64,000 bases of DNA from Chitinophagales bacterium. GTDB taxonomy: Bacteria > Bacteroidota > Bacteroidia > Chitinophagales > Chitinophagaceae. Of the stretch, positions 36,115 to 46,665 are shown in pieces (position 1 is the stretch's first letter; each line of letters begins with the position of its first letter). A model generated the notes under the pieces. It did not search any database. It was not told the origin of the DNA and was given only the letters and a program-made list of their open reading frames with translations. The position numbers were made by a program, and so were the translations under genes. The stretch spans positions 26,956 to 90,955 of the forward strand of contig JAIXLB010000096.1 in assembly GCA_026931905.1 (NCBI GenBank). The letters are read 5' to 3'.

Positions 36115-39100
36115 CTACAGTTTTTGTATCCTAAATGTTTGTGTTTGCTTACCATCAAATACTTGAAGCATATACATACCAGCAGCGTATTTACTCATAT
36201 CAATTTGTGTATTGGCTGTAAAAGTTATGTTGGTTAAAAGTTGCCCATAACTTGTATAAAGTGTAGCTCTTGCTTCTCTGCTATCATTGTTACTTACAGT
36301 AATATTTAATTGATGTTTTACAGGATTGGGATATACATTTACCACAATACCTCTACCAAAATTTACTAATCTTATGCTTGAATAACTATAGCTTCCATCG
36401 GTATTTAAAACCTTTAATCTGTAATAATTTTTACCTATTGTAGGGTTGCTGTGGTAGAATAAATAATTGGTATTTCCTTTGGCTTCAACAGTACCTATTT
36501 GTTTAAAATCTATTGCATTGGTGCTATACTCTATTGCATAATTTGAAACATTTATTTCATCTGTAACCTCCCAAGTAATATCTGCTCCTGTGCCATTGGC
36601 TTTTGCAGTAAAGTTTAATAAACGTACTGGTACAATAATGCTTGTTTTAAAATAAATGTATTTGTACAAATAATTATTGAATAAATATTGTTCTTTCTGA
36701 GCACCATTTTCATTTACTACTAAATAAAAATTATATTCATCTTGTGGCATTAATGAGGCATCAATAGCAAAAGAAATATGTGCTGTATCGCCTGCTAATA
36801 AAGGTTTTGTTTTGTGCAAGTTATAAGTTGTTACAGTACCTAATCGTAAATTGGTTAATACAATTTTTACTGTTAAGCTGTCAAAATTTTCTTTACTAAC
36901 ATTTTTAAATGCAACGCTTCCTTTTAAAGTATCACTGGCATAAGAAGTAGTTAAACCAATGGTGTCTGGAATATTAAAATGCAAATTAGGTGCAATAGCT
37001 CCTTCTGGAGCTCCTACATATTCTACACTCCAATTGCTTAATTGATAAGGTTGTGCTTTTATAGAATCCTGATTTTTCATGGTGAGTTGTATAAAAGGAA
37101 ACTGATGAGCATCAACTGTACTAATATCAAAGCTTGTTTGTAGAGTATCAATACCAGTGTATAAAACAGAATCTGTACCTATTGAAGTTATACCTACAAT
37201 ATTCATTTTAGCATAACTACTACCATTTCCTACACCATTCCATTTTGTATTTTTCCAAGATTTTGCAGGACCAAATTTGGGCGAATAAGCATAACCTAAT
37301 GTATCGCTTGTATTAAAATCTACATTCATAATAACTCTATCATACAAGCCTTCACTAAATAAATATTGTGGTTTAAAATGTGCTGAGTCGTTTTTCTTGA
37401 AAGCAAAAGCAAATATTCTTGCTCTATTAAAAGAATCTATAGTTGCAAATCCTTGATTTTTTAAGAAATGATATAGTGAATTGTTAGAGCCATTTATCAA
37501 AGTATCGTTTTGCCAATCATTAGCCCAAACAGCATCTCCATCATATACCAAACGTACTGTAACTAACATTCCATCTGGTATAGATTCTAAGAACTTTTTT
37601 GCACTGTCTCGTCCAGCTAAATCTACATAGTGATATTCAAAATTATATTTTCTTGTTTCGCCACAACTTGGTTCTGCACCAAAAGGATTGGTTTCATTTA
37701 TCCAAGGTTTAAAAGAAATGGTATCAAAAACATTGATAAGTACAGATTTGCCCAAACAAGCACTTGCAATGATACCTGTACCATTTACTTTAATGCTAAA
37801 ATGTTGGTCTTCTGTACCACTGTATGGATAAATAGAATGAACAATAAAGAGGTTGTTTAGTTTATGTCCAAAATTAAATTTTCGGGTAGCACTATCTAAA
37901 AACAAGTCATTATAATTACTTTCGGTATGTTGGTAAAAATGTCTTTGTTCAAAACCAATATTAGGCTGTGCTTTGTAAGTAAATGAAGCAGTGTTCCAAT
38001 AAGGGCTTCCTTGTTGTACCACACGCCAATAATAAGTTGTATTGTTGTTTAAGTTTAAGCCATAATCAAATTCTACAACACCACCAGTTGAACTTTTTGT
38101 TGTTGTGTATTTTAAAGGAGAATTGAATAAGGCAGTTGTATCAATTTCTACAATATACGTTTTTAAAGTATCTAAAGGATTGGCTGTTGAAGCTGTTAAT
38201 TTAAAATTAGTATTATTTACTATTGCAAAATTGTAAGGATAAATAGGCACTATTTCATCATCGCTTATTTGTACTGGAATAACAACAATGTTATTGTTTT
38301 CATCCATTTCATCTACACTGTGTGTAGCATCAATTTCTGCAGTTAAAATAGTTGTTCCTTTATCTCTGTTTGCAACAATGGGCAATGCTATATGTATTGT
38401 TGATGAAAAAGAAATAGGAGGTAAAATTTTTGAATAAGCCACTATACTATCACCATCAGGATATTGTCTTGTAAGTTTTAATGTTACAGAGTCTCTTGTT
38501 TTTTTACCTAAGTTATAAATTGTAATATCTACATAAAAAGAATCCTTAGCTATGGTAATACGCTGTGGTGAAATTTTTACATTTTCTGCCAGCAATACAT
38601 AATCTGGTAAAGGAAAACTATTTAATTTAATAGCTGGGTCGCCATGAAATGTAAATTGCTCTGCATGATAACGTGCAAAAAAATCGTTTAAACCTGTTTG
38701 GCTTAACACATTTGAAATGCCAGCTTTTACAATTTCTCCAAATGGTTTGCTGTAATAAGTGGTGCTTAATGCTCTATAAAATTTTGTAGTAAAAGAATCT
38801 AAATAATTAACTGCTCCAAAGCCTGATGTGGCTAAATAACCAATGGCTCCACGTTGTGGTGCTAATACAAATTTTTCTGAAATAGTTGTTTTCAGCGTCA
38901 TTCTTTGCGATTCGTAGGTATAAAAATTAGCAGCATCGCAACCATCAACAATAAACATAGGATACCTGTAAGGGTTATTGTATTTATTAGGATTATCTAA
39001 GTTAAAATCTAATTCACTGGCAGATGAGTGTCCAAAATAAGTAACTAATGAAGCTCCTGTTTCATAAGTGTTTTTAAAATCTACTAAAGCCTGAGAATAA

Positions 39101-40995
39101 CCTGATGGATTATCTAATTTATCATAAGTTTTTACTAATGCACCAAAAGATGTGTCTTCAATAATAGCTTTGTATTTATTTAAACTTCCTGTTATTATTG
39201 CACCAATATTATAATCTGTAGCACCACCAATATGCAATACATTTTTCATCCAAGATTTGTCTGTAATATTTTGTATAGGTGCTTGTTGAATGGAATCGTA
39301 TTGTTTTACTTTCAATAAATAATCTCCTACTTCTTGTGGCGATACAACACTTAACCTGCCTATAGGTGTAGCAGGTACAGCACTTAAATTATTTTCAGCA
39401 CTTAATGAATTATCAGATGCAGGATTGCCCCATGTAGGAACAAGGTTTTGATAAGCTATATCTGCTGCTCCTTCATTATTTCTAAATTGAATATAATCTA
39501 ATCCTCTGCCTATTAAAAAAACAAATTTGGGTGTAGTGGCAAAATTTGCTCTTGCATATCGTAAAAAATTTCTGATAGAAAGTGGATGTTTATTAATACC
39601 ACAAGCAAACTGGTCTGTAATTTCATTAATATCTACTACAATAGCATTGTAATTTCCTCCCTGTGCACTACTTCTATATTGCTTGTATTGCTCTACATAA
39701 TTACTATTGCCTATGCCATATATTAATGGATTGGATATAATAATATAATCTCCTTGATTGGCTACATTAGCATAGTTTACAAAATTTCTTTGCTGCATAG
39801 TGTTTACTGTAAACACATTTGCCACTTCTGTATTTACTAAAACTAAATTATATTTTGTAGCAGAAGGTAATGTTACAAATTGTAAAGTATCTGCAATAGT
39901 TGTATCAGCAATATATCTTTTACCATTGGTTAAATCATATAAAACAGGTAGTGTAGTTCCTTTATTAAAATTATAAAACTTTAAATAATGTCCTGTTGCT
40001 GTTGCTGGTAAATAAACTTCCAAACTTGTTTGATTATTTCCATCTAAAGTTCTTGGATAAGTAAGTTCATCTTTTACTAATCTAAATTCATCGCAATCAA
40101 CAGGACTTTCATTAATGTGTAAAATAGAAACAGAACCACCGGAAATTTTATTTACATCAATTCCTGTTTCTTCAATTTGAGCATCATTAAAATAATCCAT
40201 TTGAAAATTACTAACAATATTACCATTTAACTTTACTAAAATACTTCTTGGATTATTGGCACTACCAACTGCATTAACTTTTAATGTCATTGGTGGACCG
40301 CTTAAATAAGGTTTTAAATCTGTAAAAGGAATTGTAAAAGAAACTTGCCCACAAGAATTGCCTATGGGTCGTATGGGTCTTGTTGCATAACCTTCTCCTT
40401 TATCATAAGAAGAAGAGTGTAATAATTGAGTAGATTGTGCTGCAAAACCTTGATACCTCTGCTGACGCATAGTGTACACTACAGTATTCATAAAATATAG
40501 TGTAGGAGGCAATATATTTCCTGCAACATTATTAACAGTAGTATTTAATCTTTTATTAGGCGTTGCAGTATTTACTGTTAAAAAGTAAGTACCATTATCT
40601 TCTTGCAAACTCCATATATCCGAAAGTTGATAAGAAGAAACTCTGTATAAATCGTTATCTATTTTTCCGTCATTAATTTCACCCCAAAACTCTATATAAT
40701 CAGTAGTTCCTAAAATACCTGAATCTTTAGAAGTATAAATAGGCACTTCAACTCCATTTCTAAATAATTTAAAATGCTCGGCTGGTGTATTTGCTAAACC
40801 TGCGTTTACTAATTGCGATTGATTGATACGAACTAATTTTTTTCTGTTGGGTTGAATGGTTACTGGATGTATTCCAAAATCAACTTTGAATTTATAGTAC
40901 GTTTTAGAATAATCAATCCATTCATTCCTTAATGGCTGAGCCATTGATACAATACCTAAAAAGCTTGCAAAAACAAAAAGTATAAAATGCTTCAT
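36115..40995 (-). CDS. porU2: C25 cysteine peptidase of T9SS, PorU2-like
   Basis: The product has 1626 residues from the ATG at 40995. That start gives a clean signal peptide (MKHFILFVFASFLGIVSMAQ); the ATG at 41022 adds nine residues and spoils it. An N-terminal beta region precedes the gingipain-like C25 domain at about 410-790, with catalytic His656 in TYFGHSSASEL and Cys686 in VDGCDAANF. CARDB-like beta domains follow, with a type A sorting domain at the end (YPNPVKHQLNITVSNND to FRIQKL). The large size fits the PorU2 group of putative T9SS sortases rather than canonical PorU, which is shorter. It could alternatively be a secreted gingipain-like protease. Confidence 0.82.
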   Translation of the reverse strand: MKHFILFVFASFLGIVSMAQPLRNEWIDYSKTYYKFKVDFGIHPVTIQPNRKKLVRINQSQLVNAGLANTPAEHFKLFRNGVEVPIYTSKDSGILGTTDYIEFWGEINDGKIDNDLYRVSSYQLSDIWSLQEDNGTYFLTVNTATPNKRLNTTVNNVAGNILPPTLYFMNTVVYTMRQQRYQGFAAQSTQLLHSSSYDKGEGYATRPIRPIGNSCGQVSFTIPFTDLKPYLSGPPMTLKVNAVGSANNPRSILVKLNGNIVSNFQMDYFNDAQIEETGIDVNKISGGSVSILHINESPVDCDEFRLVKDELTYPRTLDGNNQTSLEVYLPATATGHYLKFYNFNKGTTLPVLYDLTNGKRYIADTTIADTLQFVTLPSATKYNLVLVNTEVANVFTVNTMQQRNFVNYANVANQGDYIIISNPLIYGIGNSNYVEQYKQYRSSAQGGNYNAIVVDINEITDQFACGINKHPLSIRNFLRYARANFATTPKFVFLIGRGLDYIQFRNNEGAADIAYQNLVPTWGNPASDNSLSAENNLSAVPATPIGRLSVVSPQEVGDYLLKVKQYDSIQQAPIQNITDKSWMKNVLHIGGATDYNIGAIITGSLNKYKAIIEDTSFGALVKTYDKLDNPSGYSQALVDFKNTYETGASLVTYFGHSSASELDFNLDNPNKYNNPYRYPMFIVDGCDAANFYTYESQRMTLKTTISEKFVLAPQRGAIGYLATSGFGAVNYLDSFTTKFYRALSTTYYSKPFGEIVKAGISNVLSQTGLNDFFARYHAEQFTFHGDPAIKLNSFPLPDYVLLAENVKISPQRITIAKDSFYVDITIYNLGKKTRDSVTLKLTRQYPDGDSIVAYSKILPPISFSSTIHIALPIVANRDKGTTILTAEIDATHSVDEMDENNNIVVIPVQISDDEIVPIYPYNFAIVNNTNFKLTASTANPLDTLKTYIVEIDTTALFNSPLKYTTTKSSTGGVVEFDYGLNLNNNTTYYWRVVQQGSPYWNTASFTYKAQPNIGFEQRHFYQHTESNYNDLFLDSATRKFNFGHKLNNLFIVHSIYPYSGTEDQHFSIKVNGTGIIASACLGKSVLINVFDTISFKPWINETNPFGAEPSCGETRKYNFEYHYVDLAGRDSAKKFLESIPDGMLVTVRLVYDGDAVWANDWQNDTLINGSNNSLYHFLKNQGFATIDSFNRARIFAFAFKKNDSAHFKPQYLFSEGLYDRVIMNVDFNTSDTLGYAYSPKFGPAKSWKNTKWNGVGNGSSYAKMNIVGITSIGTDSVLYTGIDTLQTSFDISTVDAHQFPFIQLTMKNQDSIKAQPYQLSNWSVEYVGAPEGAIAPNLHFNIPDTIGLTTSYASDTLKGSVAFKNVSKENFDSLTVKIVLTNLRLGTVTTYNLHKTKPLLAGDTAHISFAIDASLMPQDEYNFYLVVNENGAQKEQYLFNNYLYKYIYFKTSIIVPVRLLNFTAKANGTGADITWEVTDEINVSNYAIEYSTNAIDFKQIGTVEAKGNTNYLFYHSNPTIGKNYYRLKVLNTDGSYSYSSIRLVNFGRGIVVNVYPNPVKHQLNITVSNNDSREARATLYTSYGQLLTNITFTANTQIDMSKYAAGMYMLQVFDGKQTQTFRIQKL

Positions 40996-41202
40996 ATCAA
41001 AATATTCTTTTAAAAAACACAATACAATAAGGGCAAATATTACTGTACTTTTTGAATAAGATATATCAAATACAGTAAAAGTTGCTTACAAAGTTCAGCA
41101 AAATGCTGCTAAAAATGACTAAAATCAAGTATAAAACGAAAAAATGCTTGTAAAATTATATGCTAAGTAATATTATTCATTCTTTATAAATTGCTAAACT
41201 TT

Positions 41203-41210
41203 TAAATTTG
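41203..41210 (+). promoter_or_regulatory. -7 box TAAATTTG upstream of tyrS
   Basis: A match to TAnnTTTG, 19 bases before the tyrS ATG. Confidence 0.5.
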
Positions 41211-41229
41211 CCCAAATAGTTATACTTAT

Positions 41230-42507
41230 ATGAATTTAATTGAAGAATTACGTTGGCGTGGAATGATTGCAGATATAATGCCTGGTACTGAAGAACAATT
41301 ATTAAAAGAAATTACAACCGGCTATGTTGGTTTCGACCCAACTGCCGAAAGCTTACACATTGGAAGTTTAGTGCCCATCATTTTATTAGTACATGTTCAA
41401 AAAGCTGGTCATAAACCTATTGCTTTAATTGGTGGTGCAACAGGTATGGTTGGCGATCCATCTGGAAAAAGTGCAGAGCGAAATATGTTGGATGAAGCTA
41501 CTTTAACAAAAAACATTGTTGGCATAAAATCTCAGTTAGAAAAATTTTTATCGTTTGACGAAAGCCTACCCAATGCAGCAGTAATCATCAATAATTACGA
41601 TTGGTTTAAAAACATTTCTTTCATTGATTTTTTAAGAGATGTTGGTAAGCACATTACTGTAAATTACATGATGGCAAAGGATAGTGTTAAAAAACGTATT
41701 GAAGGAGAAACAGGAATTAGTTATACAGAATTTGCTTATCAATTAATGCAGGGATATGATTTTTATTGGTTGTACAATAATCTAAACTGCAAATTACAAT
41801 TTGGTGGTAGCGACCAATGGGGAAATATGACAACAGGAGCAGAATTGATTAGAAGAAAAGCTGGTGGCGAAGCTTTTGTTTTTACTTGCCCTTTAATTAC
41901 AAAAGCAGATGGAGGAAAATTTGGCAAAACAGAATCTGGCAATGTATGGCTAAGTGCAGAGAGAACAACACCTTATCAGTTTTATCAATTTTGGCTAAAT
42001 ACAAGTGATGCAGATGCTGAAAAATGGATAAAAATTTTTACCTTTTTAACTAAAGATATTATTGAAAATTTGATAGCAGAACACAAGTCAAATGCTGCTG
42101 AAAGACTTTTACAAAAAACACTTGCAAAAGAAATTACCATTTTGGTGCATGGCGAAAATGAATACTTAAAAGCAATAGAAACAACAGAAAAATTATTTGC
42201 TAATGCCAATGCCCCTGCTCATACATTAAGTATTGAAGATTTAGAAAATATGGAAGGTGTACAAAAAATAAATTATAGCATCAACTCATTAAATAATGGT
42301 ATTGATATTATTTCTTTTTTAGCAGAAACCAATATTTTTCCAAGCAAAGGCGAAGCAAGAAAAATGTTGCAAAATGGTGGTGTAAGTATTAACAGAGAAA
42401 AGGCAAACGATTTGCAACAAATTATTCAAAGCAATCTATTGCTGCACAACAAATATTTACTAATTCAAAAAGGAAAGAAAAATTATTATTTGGTTGTTTG
42501 TGAATAG
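41230..42507 (+). CDS. tyrS: tyrosine--tRNA ligase
   Basis: The 425-residue class I synthetase charges tRNA-Tyr. The HIGH-type motif is HIGSL at residues 43-47 and the KMSKS-type motif is KFGKT at 230-234, the usual TyrRS variant. The tyrosine pocket shows YDFYWLYNNLNCKLQFGGSD. A C-terminal S4 RNA-binding domain (FPSKGEARKMLQNGGVSINR) completes it. It is monocistronic with a short leader and converges with the M3 peptidase gene. Confidence 0.96.
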   Translation: MNLIEELRWRGMIADIMPGTEEQLLKEITTGYVGFDPTAESLHIGSLVPIILLVHVQKAGHKPIALIGGATGMVGDPSGKSAERNMLDEATLTKNIVGIKSQLEKFLSFDESLPNAAVIINNYDWFKNISFIDFLRDVGKHITVNYMMAKDSVKKRIEGETGISYTEFAYQLMQGYDFYWLYNNLNCKLQFGGSDQWGNMTTGAELIRRKAGGEAFVFTCPLITKADGGKFGKTESGNVWLSAERTTPYQFYQFWLNTSDADAEKWIKIFTFLTKDIIENLIAEHKSNAAERLLQKTLAKEITILVHGENEYLKAIETTEKLFANANAPAHTLSIEDLENMEGVQKINYSINSLNNGIDIISFLAETNIFPSKGEARKMLQNGGVSINREKANDLQQIIQSNLLLHNKYLLIQKGKKNYYLVVCE

Positions 42508-42548
42508 TAAATTCAAACAATACTATAATTGCTTTGTTTTATTTTTCT

Positions 42549-44267
42549 TTACACTTTTTCAAGTTCATCGTTTACAAACTCCATTAATGTTTTAATATGA
42601 GCTGGAGAAAAATCGAATTTTAATCCTGCTGCTTTGTATAATTCAGGTAATGTTTTTGTGCCTCCCAAACTCAAAGCATTGATGTAATTATTTAGTGCCT
42701 GTTGTGCATTTTGTTTAAACTGCATCCATAAACCAATAGCTCCTAATTGTGCAATACCATATTCTATGTAATAAAATGGAACTTCAAATAAATGTAATTG
42801 CTTTTGCCATGCAATAGAACGATATTGCTCTAAGTCAGTAAAATCAATAACTTCAGAAGAAAATTCATTTAAAATTTCTAACCATTTATTTTCTCTTTCT
42901 TCTAAAGTATGTGTAGAATTTTCGTAAACCCAATGTTGAAATTTATCTATAACAGCAATCCAAGGAAAAATAGTTATTACTCTTTCTAATTGATTTTCTT
43001 TAGCACGTTTTAAATCTTCTGCATTATCAAAAAAACTATTCCAATAATTCATACTAAATAATTCCATAGACATACTTGCAACTTCTGCAATTTCCATTGG
43101 ATAATTTTTAAATGCACTCAACTCTAAATCGTGGCTTAAAAAAGAATGTATGGCATGACCTCCTTCGTGTACCATTGTTGTTACATCAGACATTTGCCCT
43201 GCTGCATTCATAAAAATAAATGGGGCTCCACTTTCAGCTAAGGGACAATTATAACCACCTGGCGCTTTACCTTTTCTGCTCTCTAAATCAAAATGGTTTA
43301 ACTCATTCATTTTTCTTAAACAATCTGCAAAAAATGGATGTAAGGATTCGAAACATTGTACTGTTTTTTCGTACAATTCTTTTCCTGTAGTAAATGGTTT
43401 TATAGGTTGTAAACCTTCAGGTTCTGCTTCAGTATCCCAAGGTTTTAAAACATCTAATTGTAATTTTATTTTTTTGTTTTTATTGATTTTATTTACCAAA
43501 GGCATTACATACAATTTCACTGCTTCGTGAAAATTAAAACAATCTTCTTTGGTATAATCAAACCTTCCAAGTTCTTCAAATTTATAATCTCTATAATTGG
43601 CAAAACCAGCATTTACAGCTATTTGATGCCTTTTTTCTATTAATTGTGTGTATAAATTATTGAGTTTTTCTTTATCCTGCAATCTTCTTTCATTTATTTT
43701 TCTATACACTTCTTCACGCAAATTTCTATCAGGATTTTCAAAAAATTTAGCTGCTTGTTGTAAGGTATATTCTTTGTTATTTACTTCAACAGTCATGCTG
43801 CCAGAAATAACTCCAAATTGTTGTTGCATTACACTTAACTCTGCCTGAATAGCAATATTTTCTTCACGAAATAATTCAATGCTTTTTTGTACACTGCGTA
43901 AATAGGTATAAAATTTTTCCTGATTTAATTCTTTCGTATAAACACAGTTTACCAATTTTTTATTCAGTGCATCTGCATAAGTTTGCAATTTGGGTTGAAT
44001 TTCCATACAAAAAAAAGTAAACGATTCCTCTAAAGTTTTATCAGTAGTATCGCAAGTCATTTTTATTTGTCGCCAACAAGCATCTTCGCTCACAATAGCC
44101 TCTAATTCGCTCATATCTTTTAACCAATTTTCTAAATCTATTATACTATTTATCTCTCTTTCTAAAATAGTTTTAAAATAAGGTTCTAAAGCCTCCCAAG
44201 TTGTAACAGTAAAATTTTCAGGCAAAAAATTTCGCTTTATTTTTTTTATATCTGCACTTATATTCAT
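42549..44267 (-). CDS. M3-family oligoendopeptidase
   Basis: The 572-residue cytoplasmic protein is almost all helical and carries the zinc motif HEGGH at residues 367-371 in TTMVHEGGHAIHSFLS, with the third ligand expected in the MEIAEVASMSMELFS helix. There is no signal peptide. M3 oligoendopeptidases cleave short peptides inside the cell, downstream of Clp and other proteases. The form and length match the PepF/M3 group of Bacteroidota. A -7 box lies 19 bases upstream of its ATG. Confidence 0.93.
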   Translation of the reverse strand: MNISADIKKIKRNFLPENFTVTTWEALEPYFKTILEREINSIIDLENWLKDMSELEAIVSEDACWRQIKMTCDTTDKTLEESFTFFCMEIQPKLQTYADALNKKLVNCVYTKELNQEKFYTYLRSVQKSIELFREENIAIQAELSVMQQQFGVISGSMTVEVNNKEYTLQQAAKFFENPDRNLREEVYRKINERRLQDKEKLNNLYTQLIEKRHQIAVNAGFANYRDYKFEELGRFDYTKEDCFNFHEAVKLYVMPLVNKINKNKKIKLQLDVLKPWDTEAEPEGLQPIKPFTTGKELYEKTVQCFESLHPFFADCLRKMNELNHFDLESRKGKAPGGYNCPLAESGAPFIFMNAAGQMSDVTTMVHEGGHAIHSFLSHDLELSAFKNYPMEIAEVASMSMELFSMNYWNSFFDNAEDLKRAKENQLERVITIFPWIAVIDKFQHWVYENSTHTLEERENKWLEILNEFSSEVIDFTDLEQYRSIAWQKQLHLFEVPFYYIEYGIAQLGAIGLWMQFKQNAQQALNNYINALSLGGTKTLPELYKAAGLKFDFSPAHIKTLMEFVNDELEKV

Positions 44268-44286
44268 AGTTGTTTTTTTGAGTGGA

Positions 44287-44294
44287 CAAATGTA
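44287..44294 (-). promoter_or_regulatory. -7 box TACATTTG upstream of the M3 peptidase gene
   Basis: The plus strand reads CAAATGTA, giving TACATTTG on the minus strand, 19 bases before the ATG at 44267. Confidence 0.5.
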
Positions 44295-44350
44295 ATTATA
44301 AGAGGAGTATTAAGCTTTGTCAATATAATTACCCACAATATAAAAATAAA

Positions 44351-45010
44351 TTACATTACAAACCAATAACCTACTAACTGGCACAATGCACCAACCAATA
44401 GTCCAACATACATTTCTGAATTGGTATGATTGCCTGTAATGAAACGACTTGAAGCTACAATACCTGTAAGCAATGTTGTAATGCTTATGGCTATTCCAAG
44501 ATTTTGATGATAATACAATGCAAATAAAATAATAGCCATTAATGCACCACCCATTGCCAAGCCATGTAAACTTATTTTTATAAAATTGTTGATAATAACT
44601 CCTATGGCTGTTGAAATAAAAATTCCAAAAAAGAAAAATTTTAATACCGTAGGTTGGTCTGTAAAATTTCTACTTAAATAAAACATCCACCAATAAAAAA
44701 ACATGGAAATAAAAAACGGAATAATTCTTTCTTTTTGTGTGCGTAAAAAAATATTATCAATAAATTTTAAACGCCACAATAAAAATACAGCAAATGCAGG
44801 AAAAAATGCTGTCATCCAAAATACACTTATTACTCTAAGATTTAGCAATTTTGCTGTAATGCCTGGAAATTCAAAAGGAAAATATTTTATAAGAAATATA
44901 AAAACATAGGTGGGAATAAATAATGGGTGAAACACATAACTGATAAGCTTTGCAAAAAAAATAACTACTTTGTTGTAATGCGTTTGCGATAAAGATTCTT
45001 GAATTTCCAC
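44351..45010 (-). CDS. PAP2-like integral membrane protein with altered catalytic motifs
   Basis: The 219-residue protein has about six transmembrane segments. The C-terminal part carries SSRFITGNHTNSE, which fits motif 3 of the PAP2 phosphatases (SRx5Hx3D) except that the final Asp is Glu. Motif 2 (PSGH) is replaced by SLHG and motif 1 is only suggested by QKERIIPF. It may be a diverged lipid phosphatase or an inactive relative; the assignment is from motif spacing alone. It lies 12 bases downstream of rpoN on the same strand, so the two are likely co-transcribed. Confidence 0.7.
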   Translation of the reverse strand: MEIQESLSQTHYNKVVIFFAKLISYVFHPLFIPTYVFIFLIKYFPFEFPGITAKLLNLRVISVFWMTAFFPAFAVFLLWRLKFIDNIFLRTQKERIIPFFISMFFYWWMFYLSRNFTDQPTVLKFFFFGIFISTAIGVIINNFIKISLHGLAMGGALMAIILFALYYHQNLGIAISITTLLTGIVASSRFITGNHTNSEMYVGLLVGALCQLVGYWFVM

Positions 45011-45022
45011 TAAAGTTTTGTT

Positions 45023-46507
45023 TTAAATTTCTTTTCTTAACCTTGCTATAGGTATATTTAATTGTTCTCTGTATTTAGCTACAGTTCTGCGTGCAATATT
45101 ATAACCTTTCTGGTTGAGTAATTCAGTTAAAATTTCATCTGCCAAGGGTTTGTTTTTATCTTCATGCTCTATTAAATCGCTCAGTATTTTTTTTACTTCT
45201 TTGGTGCTTACTTCTTCACCACTATCAGTACTTAAACTTTCGCTAAAGAAAAATTTTAAACGAAAAGTTCCAAACTCTGTTTGTACAAATTTATTATTAG
45301 CTACACGACTTACTGTGCTTATATCCTGCCCTGTTACTTCGGCAATATTTTTTAAAATCATAGGTTTTAAATCTGTTTCATCGCCAGTAAGAAAAAATTT
45401 TTCCTGATGTTTCATTATAGCCAACATAGTATTGTATAAGGTAGCTTGTCTTTGCTGAATCATTTCTATAAACCATTTAGCACTATCTATTTTTTGCTTA
45501 ATAAATAATACTGCTTCTTTTTGGCTTTTATCTTTTTTCGCTCCTTTTTCATAATCTCTGAGCATTTCTTTATAACCTTCGCTAATACGCAAATCTGGTG
45601 CATTTCTACTATTTAATGTTAGTTCTAAAATGCCAGCATTATTTAGTATGTAATAATCAGGAACAATATAATTCTCAGCTTTATTCATTTCGCCAAAATT
45701 GCCCCCAGGTTTAGGATTTAGTTTTACAATTTGTGCTATTGCTTTCTTTAAATCTTCATCTGTTAAATTTAATTTTTGTAAAATTTTATCGTAATGTTTT
45801 TTTGTAAATTCATCAAAAAAATTTTCTATAATATTCAATGCCAATTCTACCTCTTCGCCTTCGTGTAATTTTCTTTCTAATTGCAATTGTAAACATTCTT
45901 GTAAGTTTCTTGCAGCAATTCCTGGTGGGTCAAACTGTTGAATTTTTTTGATAAGATCCTCCACTTCTTGTTCATTCGTTAGCACATTTTGTCTAAAAGC
46001 AAGATCGTCAACTATACTGCTTAGCTCTCTTCTCAAATAACCATCATCATCTAAACTGCCAACAATTTGCTCTGCAATTTTATAAGCATGTTCTTCTAAA
46101 TGCAACATACCTAACTGATGAATGAGCAATTCATAAAAACTTACTTCATCTTTTATAGGAATTACTTTATTATCTGCTTCTGGATAATTTTCATCTCTTG
46201 TTTTATAATCTGCAACATCGTCATCACTATCAGTTACATATTCACTTATATCTACATTATCGTAGTCTTCTTCACTTCCATCTAAAATTTCTTCCTCATT
46301 ATTAGTTTCAAATTCATCTTTCAAATCATCGGTAGCGTTATTGTCAAACTCGTCATCAACCTGCTCCAATGCTGGGTTTTCTTCTATTTCTTCTTTAATA
46401 CGTTCTTCAATATTTGCACTAGGCACTTGCAGCAATTTCATTAATTGAATTTGCTGAGGCGAAAGTTTTTGTAACAGTTTTTGTTGTAACGACTGACTTA
46501 AACTCAT
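45023..46507 (-). CDS. rpoN: RNA polymerase sigma-54 factor
   Basis: The 494-residue protein starts with the glutamine-rich activator-interacting region (SLSQSLQQKLLQKLSPQQIQ). A very acidic linker follows (about residues 50-115), then the core-binding domain (DPPGIAARNLQECLQLQLER), the helix-turn-helix and the C-terminal RpoN box ARRTVAKYREQLNIP that reads the -24 promoter element. All regions are present. Sigma-54 needs an AAA+ activator; none is encoded in this window. The downstream gene is the PAP2-like protein. Confidence 0.96.
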   Translation of the reverse strand: MSLSQSLQQKLLQKLSPQQIQLMKLLQVPSANIEERIKEEIEENPALEQVDDEFDNNATDDLKDEFETNNEEEILDGSEEDYDNVDISEYVTDSDDDVADYKTRDENYPEADNKVIPIKDEVSFYELLIHQLGMLHLEEHAYKIAEQIVGSLDDDGYLRRELSSIVDDLAFRQNVLTNEQEVEDLIKKIQQFDPPGIAARNLQECLQLQLERKLHEGEEVELALNIIENFFDEFTKKHYDKILQKLNLTDEDLKKAIAQIVKLNPKPGGNFGEMNKAENYIVPDYYILNNAGILELTLNSRNAPDLRISEGYKEMLRDYEKGAKKDKSQKEAVLFIKQKIDSAKWFIEMIQQRQATLYNTMLAIMKHQEKFFLTGDETDLKPMILKNIAEVTGQDISTVSRVANNKFVQTEFGTFRLKFFFSESLSTDSGEEVSTKEVKKILSDLIEHEDKNKPLADEILTELLNQKGYNIARRTVAKYREQLNIPIARLRKEI

Positions 46508-46665
46508 TGCTTATTTAGTAAAAATTATTTGCTGTAAAAATACATATAAACAGGGGCATGTTTATACAACTTGGCATTTGTTTTTTTGAAAATAAATTAG
46601 TATAGAATTAAATAAAACTTTTGTTGTAAAAAAATTATCTTCACAAAATACTTACATTATAAATC

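Noticed and set aside
41040..41078. Inverted repeat TTACTGTA...TACAGTAA upstream of porU2
   Set aside because: The 23-base spacing is long for an operator and 8-base matches are expected by chance in AT-rich DNA; mentioned only for its likeness to the 60834 palindrome.
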